The position numbers and the translations under genes are program-made. This document shows positions 1 to 6,325 of a stretch of 11,484 nucleotides of DNA, piece by piece; position 1 is the first letter of the stretch, and each line of letters opens with the position of its first letter. The DNA comes from JAFGQJ01 sp964495755 (GTDB lineage: Bacteria > Spirochaetota > Spirochaetia > SZUA-6 > DRHE01), in the NCBI GenBank assembly GCA_964495755.1, contig CAZBXU010000119.1:1-11484 (forward strand), given 5' to 3'. The notes under the pieces were generated by a model. It worked only from the letters and a program-made list of their open reading frames with translations, made no database searches and had not been told where the DNA came from.

Positions 1-1059
1 CTGATCCTGGCCGCTTCCCTGACATCCCTTCCTGCACTCGAAATTGATGAGGGCAGGGTGCGACTGATTCTTCATGAAGGAATCGGACGTTTCTCTATGT
101 ATGCCAGATCAGGTTCTACTCGGGACACCGAAATCCCCCTTTTCGTGGACCAGGATCCCAGAACCTCAGGTATTTCATTGGTGGTCAACGACAAGATCTA
201 CAAGCTGGGTGACACCGCTGATTTTTCTGAAAAGATAACTAAAGCAACGATTTCAGGAGCCCCTGGATTCGAGTGGGAATCGAGAACACTGAAGGTAGTG
301 CAGGATTTTTTCCCCGTCTCTTCCCCAACATCGACAGAAGCTGAGGGGGTGCGTATGTCGATTCAAATCACCAACCTCTCCCGCAGCAAGCTGTCTGTCG
401 GACTACGGATGTGTTTCGATACCTATTTGGGGGAAGAAAACCTGTCCCACTTCACATCGGACCGTCAGCAGAACATCAGAAACGAGCTAACCGTATCAAG
501 AGCGGAGATGATTCGCTACTGGTTGTCCCCTTCATCCAAATCTCCTCAGGAAATCGGTCTGATATGCATTACTTCCGGGGCGGACATCACTTCCCCGGAC
601 AAGATCGTGTTCGCAAACTGGAAGCGTCTCAGCGATGCTTCCTGGGATTATGAAACCTCCAGCAACAGAAACTTCAACCTGATGCCCTACTCAATCAACG
701 ATTCGGCTGTGTGCATGTATTATGAACCGGTGACAATCACTGCCCAAGGCAGCAGAAAAATCGTTCTCGTGCTGGGCAACGTTACTCTCTCTGATTATGG
801 AGTGGAGAAGCAAGTCGCCGCCTCGACCCCGAGTGAACCACCGGTTGATTCTCTCCAGGCCCTTGGCGATCGGGTACGCGCTGCTGTAGGATCGGGGCAG
901 GACGATTCTGCCGCGATACAGCGGGAGGTGCAAAATCTGAACGACCTGCTCGACGAAATCGAGCGGCGTTTGTCCTCTGATGAGGATATCAGCGATCAAG
1001 ACCTTCGGTTGATGGAGGAAATCCTTTCTGTTATAAAAGATAAATCAGAAAGGTATTAG
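1..1059 (+). CDS. Exported conserved hypothetical protein, 5' end outside window
   Basis: The reading frame is open to the left edge, so the gene is 5'-partial; 352 codons are visible. The first codons read LILAASLTSLPALEIDEGR, which looks like the hydrophobic core and cleavage region of a signal peptide. The in-frame GTG at 58 is therefore probably an internal Val codon and the true start lies upstream. The body (about residues 20-270) is rich in predicted beta strands with no catalytic motif that I recognise. The last 50 or so residues are charged and heptad-like (QREVQNLNDLLDEIERRL), consistent with a short coiled coil. The TAG stop is 24 bases before the next gene, a TPR membrane protein, so the two may act together in the cell envelope. 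The protein resembles conserved exported hypotheticals of spirochaetes, from memory only. Function unknown; confidence in the gene being real is high. Confidence 0.85.
   Translation: MILAASLTSLPALEIDEGRVRLILHEGIGRFSMYARSGSTRDTEIPLFVDQDPRTSGISLVVNDKIYKLGDTADFSEKITKATISGAPGFEWESRTLKVVQDFFPVSSPTSTEAEGVRMSIQITNLSRSKLSVGLRMCFDTYLGEENLSHFTSDRQQNIRNELTVSRAEMIRYWLSPSSKSPQEIGLICITSGADITSPDKIVFANWKRLSDASWDYETSSNRNFNLMPYSINDSAVCMYYEPVTITAQGSRKIVLVLGNVTLSDYGVEKQVAASTPSEPPVDSLQALGDRVRAAVGSGQDDSAAIQREVQNLNDLLDEIERRLSSDEDISDQDLRLMEEILSVIKDKSERY
1009..1037 (+). promoter_or_regulatory. Possible sigma-70 promoter for the TPR gene
   Basis: TTGATG (1009-1014) is followed, after exactly 17 bases, by TATAAA (1032-1037), giving 4/6 and 5/6 matches to the consensus. 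It lies inside the end of the preceding gene and would start a transcript near 1044, about 40 bases before the TPR gene ATG. Read-through from upstream is equally possible, and such matches arise by chance in A/T-rich coding stretches. Confidence 0.35.
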
Positions 1060-1083
1060 TGCGAGAATACCTCAACAACCAGA

Positions 1084-2181
1084 ATGCCGAAAAGCGTACT
1101 ATCACGGGCTCACCAGCTCTTCCGACGTAGAAGGTTTTCCCACGTCATCCGCTTGCTGGAAAGTCAAGTTTTCCGCTACCGCAATAATGAGGAGTTCTAC
1201 GCCCTTCTGGGTTCGGCCTGCCTGTACACCGGGGATTTTGGCGGAGCCGAGTCGTATTTGAGGCGGGCCGAACAGCTGAACGAGGACAACGTACCCACAC
1301 AACTCGGTTTGGCGGCGATTGCCTTCAAGCGCGGCCAGACCGAGGAAGCGCTCAACACCTGGTTGAAGGTAATCGATCTCGATCCAGGCAACAAGAAGGC
1401 TCTGAAAGCGCTCAACGCCCTGAAAAAGAGTTCCAATTGGGACGGATCCGTGATAAATTCCGCGGCGATCAATCTGCGGAATGTGCTCCCTTCGCTGCCC
1501 GTAAACCCGTGGGTCTGGATTGCCCCCACGCTGCTTGCCTGCGTGCTGGCCGCGCTGATCCTGATGTTTTTCCTGCTGTTGCCCAGGATCGACCGCCGGA
1601 GAGAGCCCAGACCCGGAGTGGAGGAGATCCTGCTGTCCAGCGGCCAGCCCCTGACCGCCGTGGAAAGCCAAGCCCCGGCGGAAAGCTCTTACTCCCTTAG
1701 TGAGAAGGAGATATCCGAAACATTCGAAACGATCAAGCGCTATTTATTGGAGTATCGGGATAATCTGGCTATCCGCGAAATCAACAGACTGTTGTTGTCC
1801 AACGCGTCGACCTACGTAAAAGAAAAAGCCGGATTGATGAAGACCTTCGTTCAAGAACCGGATTTCTCAACGATCCGGGATCCTTTCCCTTATATCGATG
1901 TGCTGAAAAATCCCGCCCTTTATATGGACGGCTTTGTCGTATGGCAGGGAAAGGTGGCCAACGTTCGCATCGGAGAACAGCAGATCACCTTTGATCTGCT
2001 GGTTGGTTATCAGGATGAAAGAGAACTTCTGGGGCTGGTTCCCGTAGCTTTGAGCTTTGCAGCGGAGGTCGAAAACGGGGAGGGAATCGAAGTTCTGGGC
2101 AAGGTGGAGGTTCTACCGCCTCCCAGGGGCCATATCCGTCTGCAGGGACTCTCCATCCACAGGATATACCGATCACGATGA
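1084..2181 (+). CDS. TPR-repeat protein with one transmembrane segment
   Basis: The 365-residue protein starts with about 110 residues of helical TPR-type repeats; the clearest units run over residues 37-70 (FYALLGSACLYTGDFGGAE) and 71-104 (TQLGLAAIAFKRGQTEEAL). A single long hydrophobic span follows at about 143-167, flanked by Trp and then by basic residues (RIDRRR), so the TPR part is likely cytoplasmic and the C-terminal half outside the membrane. Residues 275-360 alternate short strands and glycines (GFVVWQGKVANV, GEGIEVLGKVEV) and may form an OB-like beta barrel; this is inference. The ATG at 1084 is the only reasonable start, because the frame is closed by the upstream gene's stop and holds no other start codon in between. 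No good Shine-Dalgarno precedes it. The end overlaps dtd by ATGA. A scaffold role is plausible, but no specific function can be assigned. Confidence 0.85.
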   Translation: MPKSVLSRAHQLFRRRRFSHVIRLLESQVFRYRNNEEFYALLGSACLYTGDFGGAESYLRRAEQLNEDNVPTQLGLAAIAFKRGQTEEALNTWLKVIDLDPGNKKALKALNALKKSSNWDGSVINSAAINLRNVLPSLPVNPWVWIAPTLLACVLAALILMFFLLLPRIDRRREPRPGVEEILLSSGQPLTAVESQAPAESSYSLSEKEISETFETIKRYLLEYRDNLAIREINRLLLSNASTYVKEKAGLMKTFVQEPDFSTIRDPFPYIDVLKNPALYMDGFVVWQGKVANVRIGEQQITFDLLVGYQDERELLGLVPVALSFAAEVENGEGIEVLGKVEVLPPPRGHIRLQGLSIHRIYRSR

Positions 2182-2627
2182 GGGCTGTGGTTCAGCGGGT
2201 TTCCGAGTGTTCGGTCAGCACCGAGGGAAGAGTCTGCGGGAAGATCGACCGCGGGCTGTTGGTCTATCTCGGCGTCGGAACCGAGGACAGCGAGCAGGAT
2301 CTGAAGTTTCTGGCGGACAAAGTCGTGAATCTGAGGATTTTCACGGACAGCAACGGTAAAATGAACCTGTCTGTACTCGATACCGGAGGCGGGGTGCTGG
2401 TGGTATCCCAATTCACCCTTTACGGTGACGCCCGTCAGGGTCGGCGCCCTTCTTACACGGGTGCTGCGGAGCCGCAGAAAGCCAGGTTGTACTACCAACG
2501 CTTCACCGAGGCCATACGAGAACAGGGGCTGCAGGTGGAAACGGGAGAGTTTGCCGCCCGGATGGAGGTCCACTACACCAATATCGGGCCCGTTACGATC
2601 TTACTCGATTCGACCAAGACGTTCTGA
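2178..2627 (+). CDS. dtd: D-aminoacyl-tRNA deacylase (DTD)
   Basis: This 149-residue protein has the usual DTD length (about 145-150). It hydrolyses the ester bond of D-amino acids mischarged on tRNA, and also glycine on tRNA-Ala, recycling the tRNA in the cytoplasm. The N-terminus MRAVVQRVSECSV is typical of the family. The signature SQFTL is at residues 77-81 (VVSQFTLYGDARQGRRPSY), and the C-terminal Gly-Pro motif that inserts into the partner subunit's active site is at 137-138 (NIGPVTILLDS). Both active-site motifs are intact, so the enzyme should work as a homodimer. Its ATG overlaps the TGA of the TPR gene by four bases, suggesting translational coupling. Its last nine codons overlap the 3' end of the minus-strand gene. 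Confidence 0.96.
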   Translation: MRAVVQRVSECSVSTEGRVCGKIDRGLLVYLGVGTEDSEQDLKFLADKVVNLRIFTDSNGKMNLSVLDTGGGVLVVSQFTLYGDARQGRRPSYTGAAEPQKARLYYQRFTEAIREQGLQVETGEFAARMEVHYTNIGPVTILLDSTKTF

Positions 2628-3299
2628 CACCAGGAGGGAACGGGAGACCGATCGCGCCTTCTCCGCCACCTCAAGGTGACGGGTGCGTTCCAATATCAAC
2701 AGCACCAGATTGGCGAACTCCGGATCTGCGATCGTACCCACCGTTTCCAGGAATGTAAGGGTCAAAGCGGCCTGCTCCCCGCTAAGCTGCCCCTCTTGTT
2801 CCCTCAATATCTCGGTTATCCGACGTCCCTCCGCCATGAGGGTACTCAGGTACTCCGGAGGGTGCAGGAAGGACAGAACGCGTGTGACCTCCCGTTTCAG
2901 GGATAGCCCAAACTGGGGCAGGTTGGCAACGAGAAAGTCGATTCCATTCCGGTTTGCCTGGAGCCGGCGCTCCAATTCAGAGCTCTCCAAGGTGGGAGCG
3001 AAAACAGACGCCAGCATCACTCGGAGGATCAGCTCCCGTTCCCAGCTTGATCGGTGGGTTATCTGTTCGCCCACGGCGAGAATGATCTCCTGAACCTGAA
3101 CATCTTCCCTCAGACCTAGAGCGCCGGCAACGTCCAGTCCAATGGCCAGATCTCCCTGTTCGATCATTTCCACTATCAGGTCGTTGTCTCCGCTGTCGGA
3201 GTAGCGGATCCAGGAGGTATAATCCTGAGCCGCGGTGTGTAGTGGGAAAAACCACAGCAGTGAAACAGCCAGTACGGTGGGAATTGATCCACTTCTCAT
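2601..3299 (-). CDS. Exported helical-repeat hypothetical protein
   Basis: This 232-residue protein begins with a clear signal peptide: MRSGSIPTVLAVSLLWFFPL, then HTAAQD, with likely signal peptidase cleavage after Ala24. The mature part is almost all predicted helix with short turns (for example DLAIGLDVAGALGLREDVQV and FLETVGTIADPEFANLVLLI), a pattern like HEAT/ARM-type repeats. No catalytic residues or cysteines are apparent. It is transcribed divergently from recA and convergently with dtd, with its last nine codons, stop included, overlapping dtd's end. A promoter candidate on this strand abuts the recA promoter. The ribosome binding site is weak (GTGAGA just before the ATG). It probably acts in the periplasm as a protein-binding module, but function is unknown. 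I judge it real because of the signal peptide, the well-formed protein and the fact that no competing gene occupies the interval. Confidence 0.82.
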   Translation of the reverse strand: MRSGSIPTVLAVSLLWFFPLHTAAQDYTSWIRYSDSGDNDLIVEMIEQGDLAIGLDVAGALGLREDVQVQEIILAVGEQITHRSSWERELILRVMLASVFAPTLESSELERRLQANRNGIDFLVANLPQFGLSLKREVTRVLSFLHPPEYLSTLMAEGRRITEILREQEGQLSGEQAALTLTFLETVGTIADPEFANLVLLILERTRHLEVAEKARSVSRSLLVSERLGRIE

Positions 3300-3335
3300 A
3301 TTCTCACTTGTTTATCGGTAGCCCTACGATCCGCC

Positions 3336-3365
3336 TTGACCCTGGGAAATTGGAGGGTCTATACT
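3336..3365 (+). promoter_or_regulatory. recA promoter, sigma-70 type
   Basis: TTGACC (3336-3341) and TATACT (3360-3365) are separated by 18 bases, matching the consensus at 5/6 positions each. A transcript would begin near 3372 and have a leader of about 94 bases before the recA ATG. No LexA-type operator (GAAC-N4-GTTC, CTGT-N8-ACAG or TTTG-N5-CAAA) is evident around it, so SOS control cannot be supported from the sequence. Confidence 0.65.
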
Positions 3366-3395
3366 ATTATGCTTGAGAGTGAAGCGGGAGGGCAA
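3366..3395 (-). promoter_or_regulatory. Possible divergent promoter for the minus-strand exported protein
   Basis: Read on the minus strand, TTGCCC (3390-3395) is followed after 18 bases by CATAAT (3366-3371), with 4/6 and 5/6 consensus matches. Its -10 box directly abuts the -10 box of the recA promoter (3360-3365). A transcript would start near 3359 with a leader of about 60 bases. Confidence 0.45.
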
Positions 3396-3465
3396 AAACG
3401 CCCGTTAGATGTCGTGAAAAGGCTCGCAGCCTCAATAAATTCTAGCAAAAAAGGAAAACGTGCCC

Positions 3466-4527
3466 ATGAGTAATCCCGTTGAACCCAGCAGCGACAAGAT
3501 GCAAGCCCTCGAAGCGGCCCGGATGCAGATCGAGAAGCAGTTTGGCAAGGGCGCGATCATGAAGCTCGGAGAGGACGCGGGGCAGAGTCAAATCGCTACG
3601 ATCTCCACAGGGTCCATTCTTCTCGATGCGGCTCTCGGCGTCGGCGGCTATCCCCGAGGACGCGTCATCGAGATTTACGGCCCCGAGGCGTCGGGGAAAA
3701 CGACCCTCGCCCTGCATGCCATCGCCGAAGCCCAAAAGCTCGGAGGAATCGCCGCATTCATCGATGCGGAGCACGCCTTGGATCCTCCGTATGCCGGGGC
3801 ACTCGGAGTGAATACCGACGAGCTGTGGGTCAGCCAGCCGGACAACGGAGAGCAGGCTCTGGAGATCGTTGAATCCCTGATCCGTTCCGGCGCGGTAGAC
3901 ATCATCGTTGTGGACTCAGTGGCCGCCCTTACCCCGAGGGCGGAGATAGAAGGGGATATGGGGGATTCCCACATGGGACTGCAGGCGCGTCTGATGAGCC
4001 AGGCCCTGCGCAAGCTGACAGCGATCATATCCAAATCAAAAACCTGTCTGGTTTTCATCAACCAGATTCGTATGAAAATCGGTGTCATGTTCGGAAATCC
4101 TGAGACCACTACGGGGGGGAATGCTCTAAAGTTCTACTCCTCGATCCGTCTGGAGATTCGAAAGATCGAGACGATCTCCGAAGGAACCGACAAGGCCATT
4201 GGAAACAAGGTGCGGGTCAAGGTGGTCAAGAACAAGGTCGCACCTCCCTTCAAACGAGTCGAGATGGAGATCATCTTCGGCCGGGGTATATCCGCCTCAG
4301 GAAGCCTGCTCGATGCGGCTGTTGCCAACAACATCATAGCGAAGAGCGGCAGCTGGTACTCCTATGGGGAGGAACGAATCGGACAGGGGCGGGAAAATGC
4401 GAAGGGTTTCCTGGAGAGCAATCCCGACATATACAAGCATGTAGAGGAGAGTGTGCGCAGCCTGCTGTTCCCGAGCCGAGACCATAAAGCCAACAAAGAA
4501 GAACAGAAGGCGGCGCCGGAGAAATAG
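3466..4527 (+). CDS. recA: Recombinase RecA
   Basis: RecA forms ATP-dependent filaments on single-stranded DNA, drives homologous strand exchange and acts as coprotease for SOS repressors. All family landmarks are present in 353 residues (typical 340-355): the N-terminal oligomerisation helix (KQFGKGAIMKLG), Walker A GPEASGKT at 72-79, the DAEHALDP motif at 100-107, Walker B ending VDS at 149-151, DNA-binding loop L1 around 157-166 (PRAEIEGDMG), and loop L2 with FINQIRMKIG and the NPETTTGGNALKFY region at 198-224. The C-terminus ends in a charged, Lys/Glu-rich tail as usual. I chose the ATG at 3466. A GTG two codons upstream (3460) is in frame, but it lies only four bases from the AGGA (3452-3455), whereas the ATG is ten bases away, a somewhat long but workable spacing. 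folK follows after one codon. The gene appears intact. Confidence 0.98.
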   Translation: MSNPVEPSSDKMQALEAARMQIEKQFGKGAIMKLGEDAGQSQIATISTGSILLDAALGVGGYPRGRVIEIYGPEASGKTTLALHAIAEAQKLGGIAAFIDAEHALDPPYAGALGVNTDELWVSQPDNGEQALEIVESLIRSGAVDIIVVDSVAALTPRAEIEGDMGDSHMGLQARLMSQALRKLTAIISKSKTCLVFINQIRMKIGVMFGNPETTTGGNALKFYSSIRLEIRKIETISEGTDKAIGNKVRVKVVKNKVAPPFKRVEMEIIFGRGISASGSLLDAAVANNIIAKSGSWYSYGEERIGQGRENAKGFLESNPDIYKHVEESVRSLLFPSRDHKANKEEQKAAPEK

Positions 4528-4530
4528 GCG

Positions 4531-5022
4531 TTGAACGGCGAAACAGCATTCCTCTCCTTGGGCAGCAATCTGGGCAAACGGGAGCAGAACCTGGATAGGG
4601 CGGCGGAGGCTCTTGGGAGTGTACTCCAGAAGCTTCGCTGTTCCTCGATATACGAAACCAGGCCGTTGTATGTGCTCGAACAGCCGAGTTTTCTCAATAT
4701 GGTGGTCATGGGTCAATGCCTGCTCCCGCCTATTGAGCTACTGCAGCGTACCTCGAGGATCGAGATCCAGATGGGACGGGATCGAGCCAACTACGCAGCC
4801 AAAGGTCCGAGGATCATAGATATCGATATCCTGCTCTTCGGAGGGAGGATCATCAGAGAAAGAGAGCTTTCGATTCCCCATCCCCACATGAAGGAGCGGC
4901 AGTTTGTCCTGATACCGCTGCTGGAGCTGGAGCCGAATTTAAAAGATCCGGAAAACGGACGACCGTTATCGGAGAGCCTTCATAGCCTGAACGACCAGGG
5001 CGTTTACATCTTCTCCTCTTGA
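4531..5022 (+). CDS. folK: 6-hydroxymethyl-7,8-dihydropterin pyrophosphokinase (HPPK)
   Basis: HPPK transfers pyrophosphate from ATP to 6-hydroxymethyl-dihydropterin, the step before dihydropteroate synthase in folate synthesis; it is cytoplasmic. The protein has 163 residues, the usual size for the single-domain enzyme. Motifs seen: FLSLGSNLGKR at 7-17, EQPSFLN at 50-56, GPRIIDIDILLFG at 92-104 with the two Mg-binding aspartates at 97 and 99, and IPHPHMKERQFVL at 115-127. The start must be TTG 4531: the frame is closed by the recA stop two codons earlier, and the next alternative falls inside the conserved SLGSN motif. A GGAG at 4518-4521, inside the end of recA, lies nine bases upstream, consistent with coupling to recA translation. 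No folP or folB is visible nearby. Confidence 0.95.
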   Translation: MNGETAFLSLGSNLGKREQNLDRAAEALGSVLQKLRCSSIYETRPLYVLEQPSFLNMVVMGQCLLPPIELLQRTSRIEIQMGRDRANYAAKGPRIIDIDILLFGGRIIRERELSIPHPHMKERQFVLIPLLELEPNLKDPENGRPLSESLHSLNDQGVYIFSS

Positions 5023-5031
5023 GCATATACT
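5003..5031 (+). promoter_or_regulatory. Strong sigma-70 promoter candidate for the scpA operon
   Basis: TTTACA (5003-5008) and TATACT (5026-5031) are separated by exactly 17 bases, each matching 5/6 consensus positions. The -35 box lies in the last codons of folK and the -10 box just after its stop (5020-5022). The predicted start near 5038 leaves a leader of only about 12 bases before the scpA ATG at 5050. Confidence 0.6.
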
Positions 5032-5049
5032 CTGGGCAATATCAAATCC

Positions 5050-5796
5050 ATGGCAGCAAAGTCTCAATCCGATAAACAAGAGTTCAAACTGGAAAGCTTC
5101 GAGGGCCCGCTGGACCTTCTGTTGTTCCTGATCAGAAAATCAGAAATCAATATTTACGACATACCCATCGCCACGATCACCGAGCAGTATATCGAGTATC
5201 TCAATTACGCTACAAAGATCGATTTGGAGAATATCACCGATTTTTATCTAATGGCGGCCACGCTGCTGTATATAAAATCCCGGATGCTCCTGCCGGTGGA
5301 GGTTGATCTGGCCGAAGAGCTTGATGATCCCCGGACCGAGCTGGTAGAAAAATTGATCGAATACCAGAAAGTTAAAAAACTGAGCGAGCTGATTGAGGCG
5401 AAGGAACAAGAGGCGGAATGGTCGATTGAACGCAAGAGCGCCCAGCCCGTTCTACCGTTTCCGGATGAAGAGTTGTGGGAGCAGGTCACGGTATGGGATT
5501 TGTTGAAAACCTTCTCTTCTATCCTGTCCTCGTTTCCCTCCGAGCGCATCATTGACATGTATGAAGAGGTTTCGGTAAATGAAAAGATCACCCTGATCTA
5601 TGAGCTCCTCGATTCCACGGGAGAGTTCGTATTTACCGACCTGGTGATCAAAAAGAGCTCGATCATGGAAGTGATCTGCAGTTTTCTCGCCGTGTTGGAG
5701 CTTGTAAAATCCGCGGTGATCCTCGTGTACCAGAACAAGCTCTTTGGAGATATTCTGATCAAGGAAAGGGAAGTGAAAGCACGTGATGGAGCCTGA
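5050..5796 (+). CDS. scpA: Segregation and condensation protein A (kleisin)
   Basis: ScpA is the kleisin that bridges the SMC ATPase heads and, with ScpB, forms the bacterial condensin that compacts and segregates the chromosome. The 248-residue protein has the typical length. The N-terminal SMC-binding region is highly characteristic: FEGPLDLLLFLIRKSEINIY at 17-36, then DIPIATITEQYIEYL and the LMAATLLYIKSRMLLP helix at 67-82. The middle (100-140) is a charged linker, and the C-terminal winged helix that binds the other SMC head covers about 170-240. The ATG at 5050 is 27 bases after the folK stop. It has no recognisable Shine-Dalgarno, and a promoter candidate predicts a nearly leaderless message. 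The end overlaps scpB by 11 bases. Confidence 0.95.
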   Translation: MAAKSQSDKQEFKLESFEGPLDLLLFLIRKSEINIYDIPIATITEQYIEYLNYATKIDLENITDFYLMAATLLYIKSRMLLPVEVDLAEELDDPRTELVEKLIEYQKVKKLSELIEAKEQEAEWSIERKSAQPVLPFPDEELWEQVTVWDLLKTFSSILSSFPSERIIDMYEEVSVNEKITLIYELLDSTGEFVFTDLVIKKSSIMEVICSFLAVLELVKSAVILVYQNKLFGDILIKEREVKARDGA

Positions 5797-6325
5797 ACGT
5801 TCTACCGCACTGGTGGAAGCCGTCTTGTTTCTGGAAAATGAACCCGTTGATGCCACGGTGATAGCGCGGATCACCGGGTTGAATCGCAGAGAGGTTCTCG
5901 AGGCGGTGGAAAAACTGCGCCAGCTGTACGCTGAGGGCGCTCACGGCCTTGAAATCGTAGAGTTGGGGGGAGGATATGTCTTTTCAGCAAAACCTCCGCT
6001 GTGGGACATGTTGAAGCCTCATTACGGCAAACGAAATGAAGGAAAACTGTCCAGAGCCGCTCTGGAAACCCTTTCCATCGTTGCCTACTCTCAACCGGTA
6101 ACCAGGCAGGAAATAGAGAGTATCCGCGGAGTGTCGGCGGATGGTATGATTAAACTGCTGTTGAGTAGGAGCTTGATTAAAGAAGTGGGCAAGAAGGACG
6201 CCCCGGGCAAACCGGTTCAGTACGGGACCACAAAGGATTTTCTAAAAACCTTTCGCCTGGCAAGTATTGCAGATCTGCCGAAAATGGATGAATTGGACAA
6301 GGAGAAGTTCGAGGGCGATGAGTGA
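5786..6325 (+). CDS. scpB: Segregation and condensation protein B
   Basis: ScpB dimerises and binds the ScpA linker within the SMC-ScpAB condensin complex. The protein of about 179 residues consists of two winged-helix domains: the first near residues 5-80 (STALVEAVLFLENEPVDATV and following) and the second near 88-160. The family signature LSRAALETLSIVAYSQPVTR is present, followed by EIESIRGVSADGMIKLLL and a conserved PGKPVQYGTTKDFLKTF close to the C-terminus. Two adjacent in-frame starts exist, GTG 5783 and ATG 5786; I chose the ATG because neither has a well-spaced ribosome binding site and ATG is the stronger codon. The start lies inside the end of scpA, and the end overlaps the pseudouridine synthase gene by eight bases, so translation is probably coupled. 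Confidence 0.95.
   Translation: MEPERSTALVEAVLFLENEPVDATVIARITGLNRREVLEAVEKLRQLYAEGAHGLEIVELGGGYVFSAKPPLWDMLKPHYGKRNEGKLSRAALETLSIVAYSQPVTRQEIESIRGVSADGMIKLLLSRSLIKEVGKKDAPGKPVQYGTTKDFLKTFRLASIADLPKMDELDKEKFEGDE

Noticed and set aside
1102..1671. Minus-strand open frame, Gln/Gly/Arg-rich
   Set aside because: Antisense to the TPR gene and of low-complexity composition, as expected for a mirrored frame.
2667..2678. CACCT-CA-AGGTG inverted repeat after dtd as a terminator
   Set aside because: The loop is only two bases and no T-run follows on either strand; it also lies within the minus-strand coding sequence.
3420..3432. AGGCT-CGC-AGCCT hairpin before recA as an intrinsic terminator
   Set aside because: On the plus strand the stem is short and not followed by a T-run; on the minus strand a TTTT follows but no gene reads through it.
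6258..6270. TGGCAAGTATTGC, resembling a -24/-12 sigma-54 promoter
   Set aside because: The GG-to-GC distance is two bases too short for sigma-54 polymerase, and the site lies inside scpB coding sequence that encodes a conserved C-terminal region.
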